A stretch of DNA of 64,000 nucleotides. Origin: Fibrobacter sp. UBA7003 (GTDB lineage Bacteria; Fibrobacterota; Fibrobacteria; Fibrobacterales; Fibrobacteraceae). The position numbers and the translations under genes were made by a program. Positions 52,532-62,100 of the stretch are shown here, one piece after another. The notes under the pieces are model-generated. The model had not been told where the DNA came from and searched no databases. It was given only the letters and a program-made list of their open reading frames with translations. The stretch is taken from NCBI GenBank assembly GCA_002449765.1, contig DJXN01000010.1, forward strand, positions 230,446-294,445. Reading direction: 5' to 3'. Each line of letters begins with the position of its first letter. The stretch's first letter is position 1.

Positions 52532-53326
52532 ATGAAACCGCTGTTTTTGACAACCGCCCTATTCGCCATCGGTTCGGCCCTCGCGGCCGGTTTCGACGGC
52601 GTGACCGAACCCATCGACCAGGCAAAAATCGGATTCACCGTCCCCGGCAAGATCGACCGCATCTGGGTCAAGGAAGGCGCGTTCGTGCACAAGGGCGACA
52701 CGCTCGTGAACCTGGTCAAGACGGAGGAGGAGCTCCGCGCCCGCATCACAAAGATAAGCGCCGAAGACACCTCGAGCGTCGTTTCGGCACGGGTCAAGAT
52801 GGAGACCTACGAAAAGGACTGGACGGTAACCAAGAAGCTCTTCGAAACTTCAAATTCCGTGAGCGCCGAACAGCTCTGGGAACGCGAGATGAACTACCGC
52901 GTAGCGAAGGCCGAATGGGAAGCCGCCAAGGTGAGCAAGTCCAAGGATTCGCTGGAACACCGCATGGCCCGCGCGCAGCTGCAGAAGCAGTATCTCATCG
53001 CCCCGTTCGACGGCGAAATCGTCTCCATATCCAAGAACCGTAGCGAAAGCGTGGAGGCGCTCGAACCCATCGTCGAAATCGCCGACGTCCGCACCTGCCG
53101 CATGACCGCCTACATCATCGCGAACAAGGCGAGCAAGCTCAAGGTGGGCCAGACGGTAAAGCTCCTGCTCGACGGTTCGTCGCAGGCCCGCAACAAGAAG
53201 GGAACCGTCGAATATATCTCGCCCGTGGTCGACAAGGCGAGCCTGCTCCGTACGGTCAAGGTCATCTTCGACAATTCCAACCGCTCCGTAGAACCCGGCG
53301 TCACCGGCAAGATTATCCTGCAATAA
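52532..53326 (+). CDS. HlyD-like periplasmic adaptor
   Basis: 264 residues starting directly after the preceding stop. An N-terminal signal or anchor (LTTALFAIGSALAAGF) is followed by a lipoyl half-motif (IGFTVPGKIDRIWVKEGAFV, HKGDTLVNLV), a coiled-coil hairpin of about 90 residues, the second lipoyl half (LIAPFDGEIVSISKNRSESV), and a beta-barrel part (VGQTVKLLLDGSS, VEPGVTGKIIL). This is a small membrane fusion protein. The partner would be the TolC-like protein, whose ATG overlaps the stop (TAATG). Confidence 0.88.
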   Translation: MKPLFLTTALFAIGSALAAGFDGVTEPIDQAKIGFTVPGKIDRIWVKEGAFVHKGDTLVNLVKTEEELRARITKISAEDTSSVVSARVKMETYEKDWTVTKKLFETSNSVSAEQLWEREMNYRVAKAEWEAAKVSKSKDSLEHRMARAQLQKQYLIAPFDGEIVSISKNRSESVEALEPIVEIADVRTCRMTAYIIANKASKLKVGQTVKLLLDGSSQARNKKGTVEYISPVVDKASLLRTVKVIFDNSNRSVEPGVTGKIILQ

Positions 53327-54873
53327 TGCCCATGCACGCCGCATACCTGCCCCCGTTCGCTCTCGCGCTTGCCCTCGTGGCGGCACAATCGCCCGCGGCG
53401 GAGGCCGATTCGGCAGGCACGACGACTCCAGGGGATTCGCTGGTGCTCGAACTCGACGAGGCGCTCAAGGTGCTGGTCGAAAACAACGCCGACGTGCAGG
53501 AGGCGAAATACAACTGGATTGCCCAGGCCGAAATGGCAAAGGGCACGTACGGCGAATTCGAGCCGCACCTCGTGGGGCGCATCAACAAGGAACGCGCCGA
53601 CAAGCCTAGCGCGCTCTTTACCGAGACGCGCGACGAATACAAGATTGGCGTGCAGGGCAAGCTCCCCACCGCCACCGAATACAACATCGGGTTCAACCAG
53701 GCGACATACACCCACAGCGAATACACCTCCGAGCTCTATTTCGGCGGCGAACTGCGCCAGCACCTGCTCAAGGACGGACTGCTCTACTTCGCGCCCACGA
53801 GCAACCTGCGGCAGGCCCGCCTGCAACAGGAAATCGCCTACCAGAAATACCGCAGCGCACTCGGCGAAATCCTCGACAAGTTCTACGAAGCCTACTGGAA
53901 CTACTATTACGCCGAACAGACGCTGCAGTTCGCCACGAAATCCGCCCAGGTCGCAAAGCAAATCGCCGAAGACGCAAGCAAGCGGCAGCAGCTGGGCATG
54001 CTTTCGGCCCTCGACCAGCAGAAGGCCATCGCCGAATACTCCGACCGCGAAAGCGCGAGGCTCTCGGCAATCGACCAGCTGAGAAGGGCGAGGCTCGAAC
54101 TGTTGCTCACGCTCTCATCGAGCAAGTACGTGCAGGACTCCCGCCCCCTCGCCATAAGGCCCCCGAACGACAACGATACCGCAGCGGGCCCCATTACGCC
54201 CGCAGCGGGCGATTCGAGCGCAAACGCAGATTCGTGCCGCATGCACCCCGCCTACCTGCAGCAGCTTGCAGAACTCGACCTGCGCGAAGAGGGCCTAAAG
54301 CAGCACCGCACCAGGGCGCTCCCCACGCTCGACCTTGTCGGGAACTACGGCATCCGCAGCCGCGACAGCGACGCAAGGCGCGCCGTGCGCGACTTCAAGC
54401 ATGCCGAAAACAGGCAGACCGTACTTTCGGGCGGAATCGAAATCGACATTCCCCTGTTCGCGAACATGGGCGAACGCCACCAGGCCGCCGCCGAAAAGAT
54501 AAACGTGCGCGCCGCCCGCGTGAGGCTCGCGCTCATCCAGGACAAGCTTGCCGAAGAACTCCGCAACCTGCAGAAAAGGGCGACCGAAATCCGCGAACAG
54601 ACGAGGCTCAGCCAGATCGCGGTCACCTACCACGAAACCGAGCTGCAAGAAGAATTCAAGAAGATGGAACTCGGCAAGAGCAACTACCACGTGATTTTCG
54701 ACATGGAAGAGGACCTGCGCAAAGCCGAGCAGCGCCACCTCGAGAACATCCGCGACATGCACCTTGTCGACGTCAAGCTCCTGCTCGCCAAAGGCGCGCT
54801 CCTCCGCGAAAACGGACTCGAGACATGGAACCAGGGCACCCCCACCCTACGCAAGGAACTGCTGAATGAATAA
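53326..54873 (+). CDS. TolC-like outer membrane efflux/secretion channel
   Basis: 515 residues with a short signal peptide (ALALVAAQSPAAEA). Two OEP repeats with long helices: LELDEALKVLVENNADVQEA and later EGLKQHRTRALPTLDLVGNY, with the beta-strand turn FGGELRQHLL. The heptad-rich helices are typical of the trimeric alpha-barrel. It overlaps the HlyD-like gene by one base and the next gene by eight, so the three products are translationally coupled. The expected role is the outer-membrane exit for the giant protein. Confidence 0.88.
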   Translation: MPMHAAYLPPFALALALVAAQSPAAEADSAGTTTPGDSLVLELDEALKVLVENNADVQEAKYNWIAQAEMAKGTYGEFEPHLVGRINKERADKPSALFTETRDEYKIGVQGKLPTATEYNIGFNQATYTHSEYTSELYFGGELRQHLLKDGLLYFAPTSNLRQARLQQEIAYQKYRSALGEILDKFYEAYWNYYYAEQTLQFATKSAQVAKQIAEDASKRQQLGMLSALDQQKAIAEYSDRESARLSAIDQLRRARLELLLTLSSSKYVQDSRPLAIRPPNDNDTAAGPITPAAGDSSANADSCRMHPAYLQQLAELDLREEGLKQHRTRALPTLDLVGNYGIRSRDSDARRAVRDFKHAENRQTVLSGGIEIDIPLFANMGERHQAAAEKINVRAARVRLALIQDKLAEELRNLQKRATEIREQTRLSQIAVTYHETELQEEFKKMELGKSNYHVIFDMEEDLRKAEQRHLENIRDMHLVDVKLLLAKGALLRENGLETWNQGTPTLRKELLNE

Positions 54874-56305
54874 GACGACGCCACAGATCGACCCGGCCAA
54901 GATACTCAAGGCAATGCAGGGCGCGCTGAACAGTTCCAACGCGAAAATAAGCCAGATGACGCAGGTGTTCGACGTGGCACAGACCGTACTCGCCTGCGAC
55001 AAGTTCAAGACGGCAAGCCTCGCGCTCGCAAGCGGGCTCTGCGACAAGTACGGCGCCGAACGCGTGAGCCTCGGCTGGGTCAAGCACGATTACGTTGTAC
55101 TGAAGGCGCTCAGCCATACCGACCATTTCGAAAAGAAGATGCAGGTGGTGAGCGACCTCGAGGGCATCATGGAAGAGGCCTACGAGCAGGATGCCGCGGT
55201 GATCTACCCCGCACCCGAAAACAACGTTCTCTCGATTCGCGAACATGAGCTCTACAGCGCGGCCTACCACACAAAATACATCCTGACAGTCCCCATCCGG
55301 AACGGCGAAGACATCGTGGGCGTAATCTGCTGCGAACGCAATTCCAGGCCGTTCAGCGACCTCGACAGCGAACAGGTGTACCTGACGTCCACACTCTGCA
55401 GCGCACGCCTCCTGGAACTCTACACCAAAAGCAGCTGGTTCGGCCTGCGCATGGCAAGGGCTATACGCAAGGGGCTTTCCAAGGTTTTCGGGATCGAGCA
55501 CACCTGGGCAAAGCTGCTCGGGCTCATCGCCATCGCGTTCATCCTGTTCGCGACGCTCTTCCCGCTTCCGTACAAAGTAAGCGCACCGGCAATCCTCAAG
55601 ACCGACAAGATAATCTACACCACGGCCCCGTTCGACGGCTACATCGATACCGTATTCGTAAAGCCGGGCGACGTGGTATACAGGGGTTCGCCCCTGCTGC
55701 GCCTCAACCAGACGGAACTCAGGCTCGAAGAAGCCGACCTCATGGCCCAGGAACAGGACAGCCGCCGCGAAATCCAGAAGGCGCAGGCCGCGCACGAACT
55801 CGCCGAAATGCGCATACACCAGGCGCGCCTCGCCCAGACCCAGGCAAAGCTCAAGACCGTGCGCTACAAGCTCTCGATGGCGACAGTGGTCGTGAACGTC
55901 GACAGCGCCATCATCATCGAAGGCGACTTGCAAAAAAGGCTCGGCGCCCCCGTGAAGCAGGGTTCCGAACTGTTCCAGATGTCATCCATCGAGAACATCT
56001 ACGTCGAAATAAACGTCCCCGAACAGGAACTCCGCAACGTGACCATCGGGAACCAGGGCCTGCTCGCCGTCAAGAGCCGTCCCGACTACGCCTACCGTTT
56101 CGAGACCAAGCGCGTAAGCCCCACCGCCGAAGTCAAGGAGCAGGAAAACACGTTCGCCGTGCGCGGCGAGTTCGTGTACGGCACACCCGCATGGTTCCGC
56201 CCCGGCATGACGGGCATCGCGAAGATTTTCGCCGAAAAGCACACTCTCTGGTGGATCCTCTCGCACCAGGCCATCGACTACCTGCGCATAAAGCTCTGGT
56301 GGTAA
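54866..56305 (+). CDS. GAF domain - transmembrane - HlyD-like protein
   Basis: 479 residues. The N-terminal cytoplasmic half is a GAF domain (about 45-185: LALASGLCDKYGAERVSLGW, TVPIRNGEDIVGVICCE, FSDLDSEQVYLTS). A membrane helix (about 213-232, LLGLIAIAFILFATLFPLPY) leads to an adaptor arm with lipoyl halves (APAILKTDKIIYTTAPFDGY, KPGDVVYRGSPLLRL), a helical hairpin and GSELFQMSSIENIYVEINVP. The final residues LWWILSHQAIDYLRIKLWW are aromatic and amphipathic. The GAF domain could let a cytoplasmic signal gate the exporter (inference). It is the last gene of the operon and starts inside the tolC-like gene. Confidence 0.88.
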   Translation: MNKTTPQIDPAKILKAMQGALNSSNAKISQMTQVFDVAQTVLACDKFKTASLALASGLCDKYGAERVSLGWVKHDYVVLKALSHTDHFEKKMQVVSDLEGIMEEAYEQDAAVIYPAPENNVLSIREHELYSAAYHTKYILTVPIRNGEDIVGVICCERNSRPFSDLDSEQVYLTSTLCSARLLELYTKSSWFGLRMARAIRKGLSKVFGIEHTWAKLLGLIAIAFILFATLFPLPYKVSAPAILKTDKIIYTTAPFDGYIDTVFVKPGDVVYRGSPLLRLNQTELRLEEADLMAQEQDSRREIQKAQAAHELAEMRIHQARLAQTQAKLKTVRYKLSMATVVVNVDSAIIIEGDLQKRLGAPVKQGSELFQMSSIENIYVEINVPEQELRNVTIGNQGLLAVKSRPDYAYRFETKRVSPTAEVKEQENTFAVRGEFVYGTPAWFRPGMTGIAKIFAEKHTLWWILSHQAIDYLRIKLWW

Positions 56306-56314
56306 AAAAATTTA

Positions 56315-56337
56315 TTTTCCCACTTTTTTTGGGAAAA
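56315..56337 (+). terminator. Possible terminator after the GAF-HlyD gene
   Basis: TTTTCCCA (56315-56322), loop CTTTTTT, TGGGAAAA (56330-56337). An 8-pair, AT-rich hairpin without a following T-run, so weak. Confidence 0.4.
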
Positions 56338-56340
56338 ATC

Positions 56341-56352
56341 TATATTAAAGGC
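56341..56352 (+). promoter_or_regulatory. -10 box immediately before the MNT gene
   Basis: TATATT (56341-56346) ends six bases before the ATG at 56353. AAAGG abuts the ATG too closely to serve as a ribosome site. A leaderless transcript is the simplest reading. Confidence 0.45.
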
Positions 56353-56763
56353 ATGGCTGAATCGTGCGAAAAACAGAATATCACTGCAAAGCTAGTCGAA
56401 TATTTCGGGAATAAGCCCGAAATCGACTCGGCAATTCTGTTTGGCTCCCTGGCCAAGAACCAGTTTAACGAGCACAGCGACATCGACATCGCCGTCCATT
56501 CGCAGAGCGCCCTCTCCTACGACAGCCTTGCCAAGATGCAGGTGGAACTCAGCCTGCTGTGCAAAAGGGAAGTCGACATCGCCGACCTCTCAAAGGCGGA
56601 AGGACTCTTTTTGCATCAGATCATGACGACAGGCGAACGCATCAAGTTCAACCACGACGTGTTCCACAAGTACATCATGAAAGCGCTGTATTTCTACGAG
56701 GACTTCCTGCCCATCCAACGCGCCTGCCGCGCCGAAAGAATCAAGAGGTTTCTCAATGGATAA
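56353..56763 (+). CDS. mntA: MNT-type minimal nucleotidyltransferase (antitoxin-like)
   Basis: 136 residues with the nucleotidyltransferase core ILFGSLAKNQFNEHSDIDIAVHS (GS near 34, the two metal Asp in SDIDI) and the third acidic strand in CKREVDIADLS. In the MntA/HepT family this enzyme modifies and neutralises the HEPN partner. The next gene overlaps by 8 bases and is the HEPN partner, but that gene is damaged. Start at MAESCEKQ; a longer in-frame start lies within the preceding gene and is unlikely. Confidence 0.85.
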   Translation: MAESCEKQNITAKLVEYFGNKPEIDSAILFGSLAKNQFNEHSDIDIAVHSQSALSYDSLAKMQVELSLLCKREVDIADLSKAEGLFLHQIMTTGERIKFNHDVFHKYIMKALYFYEDFLPIQRACRAERIKRFLNG

Positions 56764-57084
56764 GGACCTACTGCAAAAAAAAATTGAAATGCTAGCCAAC
56801 TGCATCGAGCGAATCAAGTCACAGAAGGTGGCTAGCCTCAAAGATTTGGAAGCCATGTCACCCCCACCACCATGGCCGACACATTCAGGTTCCTCGCCGA
56901 GAAAAATGTCATCTCGAAGGAGAATGCGGACAACCTAGCAAAGGCCGTCGCATTCAGAAATATCGCGGTTCATCAATACGACATCTTGGACAACAAGGTC
57001 ATTTTCCAGATTGTATCTGGGCACCTGAACGACTTTACGGACTTCGCCGCAAGCGTTGCTGCACTTCGCGCACAGCATTCTTAA
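56756..57084 (+). pseudogene. HEPN (DUF86/HepT) toxin gene with internal deletion and frameshift
   Basis: The N-terminus (MDKDLLQKKIEMLANCIERI, frame of 56756) and the C-terminus (MADTFRFLAEKNVIS ... AFRNIAVHQYDILD, frame of 56872) are two pieces of one HepT-type protein. The catalytic RNIAVHQY (R-x4-H-x-Y) is intact. They are in different frames, joined near a run of C at 56857-56870. About 25-30 residues expected between them (the usual Gln/Leu-rich second helix) are missing, so this is a deletion, not just a base slip. The toxin is probably dead, while the overlapping MNT gene remains open. Confidence 0.75.
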
Positions 57085-57136
57085 ACATTTTTTTACCAAC
57101 ACCCCCTCTAAAAGCAAAGAAGCCACGCGTATGCGG

Positions 57137-57225
57137 ATAAAAAATTTACGGGGAAAGACTATTTTGACAAAAAAAAATTTGCGGGAAAATATGATTTTAA
57201 CAAAGAAAAATTTGCGGGAAAATAA
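57137..57225 (+). repeat. Three ~33-base direct repeats before an ATPase-gene remnant
   Basis: AAATTT(A/G)CGGG(G)AAA recurs at about 57142, 57175 and 57208, interleaved with TTTTGAC (57162-57168) and TTTTAAC (57195-57201). Spacing is 33 bases, the same architecture as at 8529 and 57610. Confidence 0.6.
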
Positions 57226-57265
57226 AAAAATTTATGTATATTTAGACATGTTCGGGGGATAAAAC

Positions 57266-57319
57266 ATGCCGAAATTTACATTTAAACGCAAAATATACGC
57301 AAAAATGCTCGTGCAATGA
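57266..57319 (+). pseudogene. Remnant of an AAA/DUF4143 ATPase gene start
   Basis: A 17-codon ORF (MPKFTFKRKIYAKMLVQ, then TGA) resembles the first residues of AAA/DUF4143 proteins, which open with F-KRKIY-xxL. It stands just after a 33-base repeat array, where the other two such genes have theirs. Nothing recognisable of the rest follows. Between 57320 and 57600 I see only AT-rich sequence and a 23-codon ORF (MSNNPASLQEYGFHLPSESI at its start) of unknown meaning. Confidence 0.45.
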
Positions 57320-57609
57320 GCAATAACCCTGCATCCCTACAAGAATATGGTTTCCATTTACCAAGCGAATCCATTTTTGAGGGATAGTTTGTCTCATTTT
57401 CCCCTGTTTCGTAAAAAAAAGACATCCTTTCGGTTTCTTCTGCTTTTTTCATATTGGCCATCCTTCCCGCATCTCCATAAAAAGCGAGTTGTTAATTTTC
57501 TTGCCATCAATGTAAACAAAAAAAACAAGTCAAGTATTTTTGGATTGCGGCCTTTTTTTGGGACTGATTTGTGATGAGCGTCACTAGTCATACTTGTCCA
57601 GCACACATC

Positions 57610-57689
57610 GTCAAATTCGTGGCATTTTTTAGAAAAAGATTGTCAAATTCGTGGCATTTTTATATATTAACATCGTCAAATTCGTGGCA
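57610..57689 (+). promoter_or_regulatory. Three GTCAAATTCGTGGCA direct repeats, period 32-33 bases
   Basis: Exact copies at 57610-57624, 57642-57656 and 57675-57689, plus a partial GTCAAAACA at 57697. The spacers are AT-rich (TATATATTAA between copies 2 and 3 could be a -10). The array ends 16 bases before the ATPase start. Likely operator array for the gene that follows. Confidence 0.65.
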
Positions 57690-57704
57690 AAATGAGGTCA
57701 AAAC

Positions 57705-59024
57705 ATGTTGAAACGAAAGTTCTCAGAGACCCTAAAACAGTGGAAAAAAACAAAAAAAAGGGAATGTTTGCTCGTAAATGGGGCCCGCCAGGTCGGCAAG
57801 ACCTTTATTATAGATGTTTTTGGCCGTGAAAATTACAAAAGCTACATCTACCTGAACCTGTTCAAAAATCCAGAATACAAGCAAATTTTCGAGGGAGAAC
57901 TCGAACCGAACGAGATATACAAGCGAATTTCGCTACTAGTCAAAAAAACAAATTTTATCGAAGGCGACACGCTTATTTTCATCGACGAAATTCAGGTCTG
58001 TAGCAAGGCCAGGACAGCCCTCAAGTTTCTCGCCATGGATGACAGATACGACATAATCGCGTCCGGTTCGCTGCTGGGGCTGCATTACAACAAGCTAGGC
58101 CAGAATTCCGAAGAGATTTCCATTCCTGTCGGCTACGAGCGCGAAGTCGAAATGCATTCTCTCGATTTCGAGGAATTCCTTTGGGCAAACGACGTGAGCG
58201 AAGAGTCCATCGAGAACCTGAAAGAATATTACACACAAAAAAAAGCACTGCCCGACGCCATCAATAACCTGTACCAGAACAAGCTTCGTGAATACCTTGT
58301 TGTGGGAGGGATGCCAGAAGTGGTGAACACATTTATCTCGACAACAAATTTTCAACAAGTCTTTAATGCACAACAGAAGATTTTCAAAGCATACGAAGAC
58401 GACATCCAGCATTATGCAACCAATACGGAGCGGCCCAAAATACGAGCCTGCTACTACTCTCTCCCCCGCCAGCTGTCAAAGGAATACTCGAAATTTCAGT
58501 ACAAGACCGTCGAGAAAAACGGAAACGCAAAAAAATACGGGAACGCACTGGACTGGCTTGTCGATGCGGGACTCGTCAAACTGGTGCACAACGTGAGTTT
58601 ACCCGAAATGCCGCTCAAGGCCTACGAACAGCCCGAAAACTTCAAAGTCTATGTTACCGACATCGGCCTTGCAACGCACCAGTTCGGCTTCGAGACGCAG
58701 TCGGCCCTTGTACGCAAGGAACTGAAGGGGCATGCAAAGGGAGGCATCTACGAGAACCTGATTTTCGACATTCTCAACAAGCGCGGGCTCAATCTGAACT
58801 ATTACAAAAATGGCGAGAATACGCAAGAAATCGAGTTCGTTTTCGAGCACTCCGGCAAAGTCGTTCCTGTGGAGGTCAAGTCGAAAAACGGACAGACAAC
58901 CTCGATGAACGAATTTATCAAAAAATACAGTCCGTCGCTTGCGATAAAACTGATTGACGGAAACATCGGCATCGACGGAAACAAGGTAAGCCTGCCACAA
59001 TTCATGGCGATGTTTTTGCCGTAA
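57705..59024 (+). CDS. AAA ATPase with C-terminal DUF4143, second copy
   Basis: 439 residues. Walker A is LVNGARQVGKTFII (about 24-37), Walker B TLIFIDEIQVCSKA, then IIASGSLLGLHY and the family block VEMHSLDFEEFLW. The C-terminal DUF4143 part has KVYVTDIGLATHQFG, GGIYENLIFDIL and IEFVFEHSGKVVPVEVKSK, the nuclease-like E-x(n)-ExK site. It is only distantly similar to the copy at 8635 (different middle region), so it is not a recent duplicate. The ATG follows GAGG by eight bases. Its function is unsettled. The neighbouring toxin-like remnants and ATPase fragment suggest an accessory, turnover-prone spot. Confidence 0.88.
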   Translation: MLKRKFSETLKQWKKTKKRECLLVNGARQVGKTFIIDVFGRENYKSYIYLNLFKNPEYKQIFEGELEPNEIYKRISLLVKKTNFIEGDTLIFIDEIQVCSKARTALKFLAMDDRYDIIASGSLLGLHYNKLGQNSEEISIPVGYEREVEMHSLDFEEFLWANDVSEESIENLKEYYTQKKALPDAINNLYQNKLREYLVVGGMPEVVNTFISTTNFQQVFNAQQKIFKAYEDDIQHYATNTERPKIRACYYSLPRQLSKEYSKFQYKTVEKNGNAKKYGNALDWLVDAGLVKLVHNVSLPEMPLKAYEQPENFKVYVTDIGLATHQFGFETQSALVRKELKGHAKGGIYENLIFDILNKRGLNLNYYKNGENTQEIEFVFEHSGKVVPVEVKSKNGQTTSMNEFIKKYSPSLAIKLIDGNIGIDGNKVSLPQFMAMFLP

Positions 59025-59102
59025 TCTAAACAATTTTTTACAAACAAAATACCATATTCCATGCGGGAATAAAAAATGCAGGGCGGGCGCAATTCGTTTT
59101 TG

Positions 59103-59115
59103 TATCTTTGCTCTC
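59103..59115 (+). promoter_or_regulatory. -10 box immediately before the transglutaminase lipoprotein gene
   Basis: TATCTT (59103-59108) inside TTTTTGTATCTTTG ends seven bases before the ATG, with no Shine-Dalgarno. The same 14-base string precedes gapA, where it is far from the ATG. The -35 region is poor. Confidence 0.45.
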
Positions 59116-62100
59116 ATGATGATTCCAACGTCTAAAAGATTTACCCGTGTGGCCGGTCTTCGCGGCCGCCCCGCACAGCAGAGTGCGGGCCTGTTTGCGC
59201 TGTTCCTTTTCGCATCCCTGGTTTCTTGCGCCGGAAACGGCGACCCGTTGACCAACCCGGAACCGAAGGCCGACGAGAGCGGCGCCCCCGCTACCGCGGC
59301 GCAGAGCTATTACGACTACGATAATTCGAGCGCAGCTTCGGCGGGCTCGGGCACGAATGTTAGCGCGGTTCGCAATCCGGACGGCACCATCGGCAACGCG
59401 GGCTTCAGCTTCAAGTTCCCGGGCGGCGACTGGACGGTCATCGGCGGCGAGGATGGCGCCCCCTACGAGTTCTACAATGCGAATTCGGGCAGGCGCGCGG
59501 TGCTACGCGAGGTAGCGCTCGACGAAGGCGAGCCCATGAACCTCATGGACCGCGCCCGCATGGAAATGCAGAGCCTGGAATCTAGCGGCAAGAAGGCGAC
59601 CTTGAGCGAGCTCAATCCCGAAGAGGCGTTCGGCACGACCGGCGCGTTCTTCGACATCGCGGGCAAGCGCTACGAGACCCCGTACGAGGCAGTGGGCATG
59701 GTAACGGGCAACGGACGCAGCGTCTACACCCTCACGCTTACCGCAACCGACAACGTGCCCGGAAAGGACATGCTCAAGGAGGAATGGAGGGAATTCTTCA
59801 AGGGGTTCACCCTCAACGAAATCGCCGAGGAACAGGGCCCAGAACTCTCTCCGGAACGCATCCAGAGCCACACTTCCGCAGCGCTCGGCTACACCTGGAG
59901 CACAAAGGACACGCTTTGGCACTTCTGGAACGGCATCGCGAAGCAGAACAACGACCCCGACCTGGTGCTCACCGACAAGTCCGAGGAAGTCTCGTTATTT
60001 GTATATGGCGCAATCCTCCCACCCGACGTCATCGGCCAGCAGGACATGTTCAAGGTGCTCCTCACCCGCCTCGGCGTCGACCCGAACAACCGCACGCTCG
60101 ATGCCCGCCGCGTGAAGGTCGGCGACCGCTACGCGCAGGAATTCACGCTCACCCACATGGTCGGCAAGTTCGACTTTAGCTACAAGGGACGGTTCTTCTA
60201 CGAGAACGGACGCGGAATCCTGATTGCGGCCTGGACGCAGGGCGCGACGCAGAAGAAATACGCGAAGGCGATAGACAACGCCATCGAAGGGCTCTCCGTG
60301 GGGGCCAAGCCCGCGCAGGCGACCGACGCCGAAAGCACCAGGAAGCAGAACAAATTCAACGCCGCCGTCATGAACCAGGTGGGCATCCTCCGCCTTGTGG
60401 AAGACCAGCCGCTCGTGGCGCTCAGCTACTTCGAGCGCGCGAACAAGATGGACCCCGAGGAACCGCTCTACCTCGTGAACTGCGGGTTTATCTACCAGAT
60501 GAAAGAACTCTACGGCCCGGGCATCGCCTACTTTACAAGCCAGATGCCGCTGGTGCGCAAGAACGGGAAACTCCTCTCCATCCTCGGCGAAATGTACGAG
60601 GTGCTGTTCGACTACAGCCACGCCCGCGAATGTGCGGAAGCGGCGCTCCAGTTCACGCCGAACAATCCCGAATACGTCATCAACCTCTCCGACGCGCTCT
60701 GGGGACTCGGACAGCGCCACCAATCGCTTGTTGTGGTGCAGCGCCTCTATGACACGCAGCCGAGCAGTCGCCTGGGCGTGTACCTCGCAAAGACCTACAT
60801 GGGCCTCGACCAGTACGCCGAAGCCGTCGAAATATTATATGGGGTACGAGGCCGGTTCGGGATGAGCAAGGATTTGGGCGAAACCCTCATGGACGCCCTC
60901 ATGTTCCTGGGCCGCTACGAGGAAGCCCGCGCCATCAGCGAAGAGACTCTCCAGAAGGAAAAGAACGATTACAAGCTGTGGACCATGCACGGTAAAATCC
61001 TCTTCTACAGCCACAACTACCGCGACGCCGAAAAAGCGCTCACCAAGGCGCTCTCGCTCAAGGCCGACAACGAAGACGCGAAGAGCTTCCTCAGCGCCAC
61101 CAAGGCGTTCCTCGGGAAGGCCGACAACCGCACGCTGCAAAAACCTATCACGCCCGTGGAAGAACGTACCGCGAACATCAAGAGCCTGCTGAGCGCAAAA
61201 GCCAAGCAGGAAGCCGTCGAGGGCGACTTCCCCGCCGTGGTGCACTACCGCAAGGAATGCCTGAAGGCCGAAAAGAACCAGCCGTGGAGCAGGAGCGAGG
61301 AAATGCTCATGGAAATCCTCGACGTGCGAGGTGCCGCCATCTACCGCGAGTTCACCTTCGATTTTCTGCCGGGTTACGACCGCATATTCCTCAACGCGCT
61401 CGAAGTGTACGACAGCAACTGGAACCTGAAGCAGAAGGCTAGCCTCAACGGCGCCTACATCACCTACGCGACCGAAATCGGCGGCAAGAACGAAAGCCAG
61501 ATGGCGCACTTCCCGCTCTCGGAACTCGCGCCGGGCGACTTCATTTATCTGCAGTTCAGCCGCACCGCCATCGAAGCGAAGGGCATGATTCCCTACACCG
61601 ACTTCGTGAGCAGCAAGGACGTTCCCGTGGGCCAGTCCATATTCCGCGTGTACGCCGACACGAACGCGTTCACCACCGAGGAATACGGACCGCTTGAGCG
61701 CGAGAACATCAAGGGCGGGCGCGAATGGAAAATCGAGAGCCCGGTCGTGATGCGCAAGGAACTCTACATGCCCGTGTACCGCGATTTTGGCGCAGGCCTG
61801 ATGCTCACCGGCAAGCAGCAGTGGAAGGAAGTCGGCGAAGACTACCAGAACCTCATCAAGCACCAGTTCAAACAGGCTGTGAGCGTGCGCGAGAAGGCAT
61901 TCGAGGTGAAGGGCAACAAGATTGGGAACGAGGCCGTCAAGGCAATCGCGAACTTCGTGCGCCACGATATCCGCTACCGCGATATCCGCTTCGGCGGCCA
62001 CAGCCTTATCCCGCAGACCGCCGAAGTGACGCTCAAGGAGCGTCGTGGCGACTGCAAGGACATGGCTCTATTGCTTAAAGAAATGCTCGCGACCATCGGC

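Noticed and set aside
57137..57225. Possible CRISPR array
   Set aside because: Only three imperfect repeats, with spacers that are themselves similar and AT-rich, and no cas genes. Regulatory iteron-like repeats fit better.
57056..57262. A 68-codon plus-strand ORF
   Set aside because: Its residues (repeated LRGKTILTKKNLREN-like units) are just the translated 33-base repeats.
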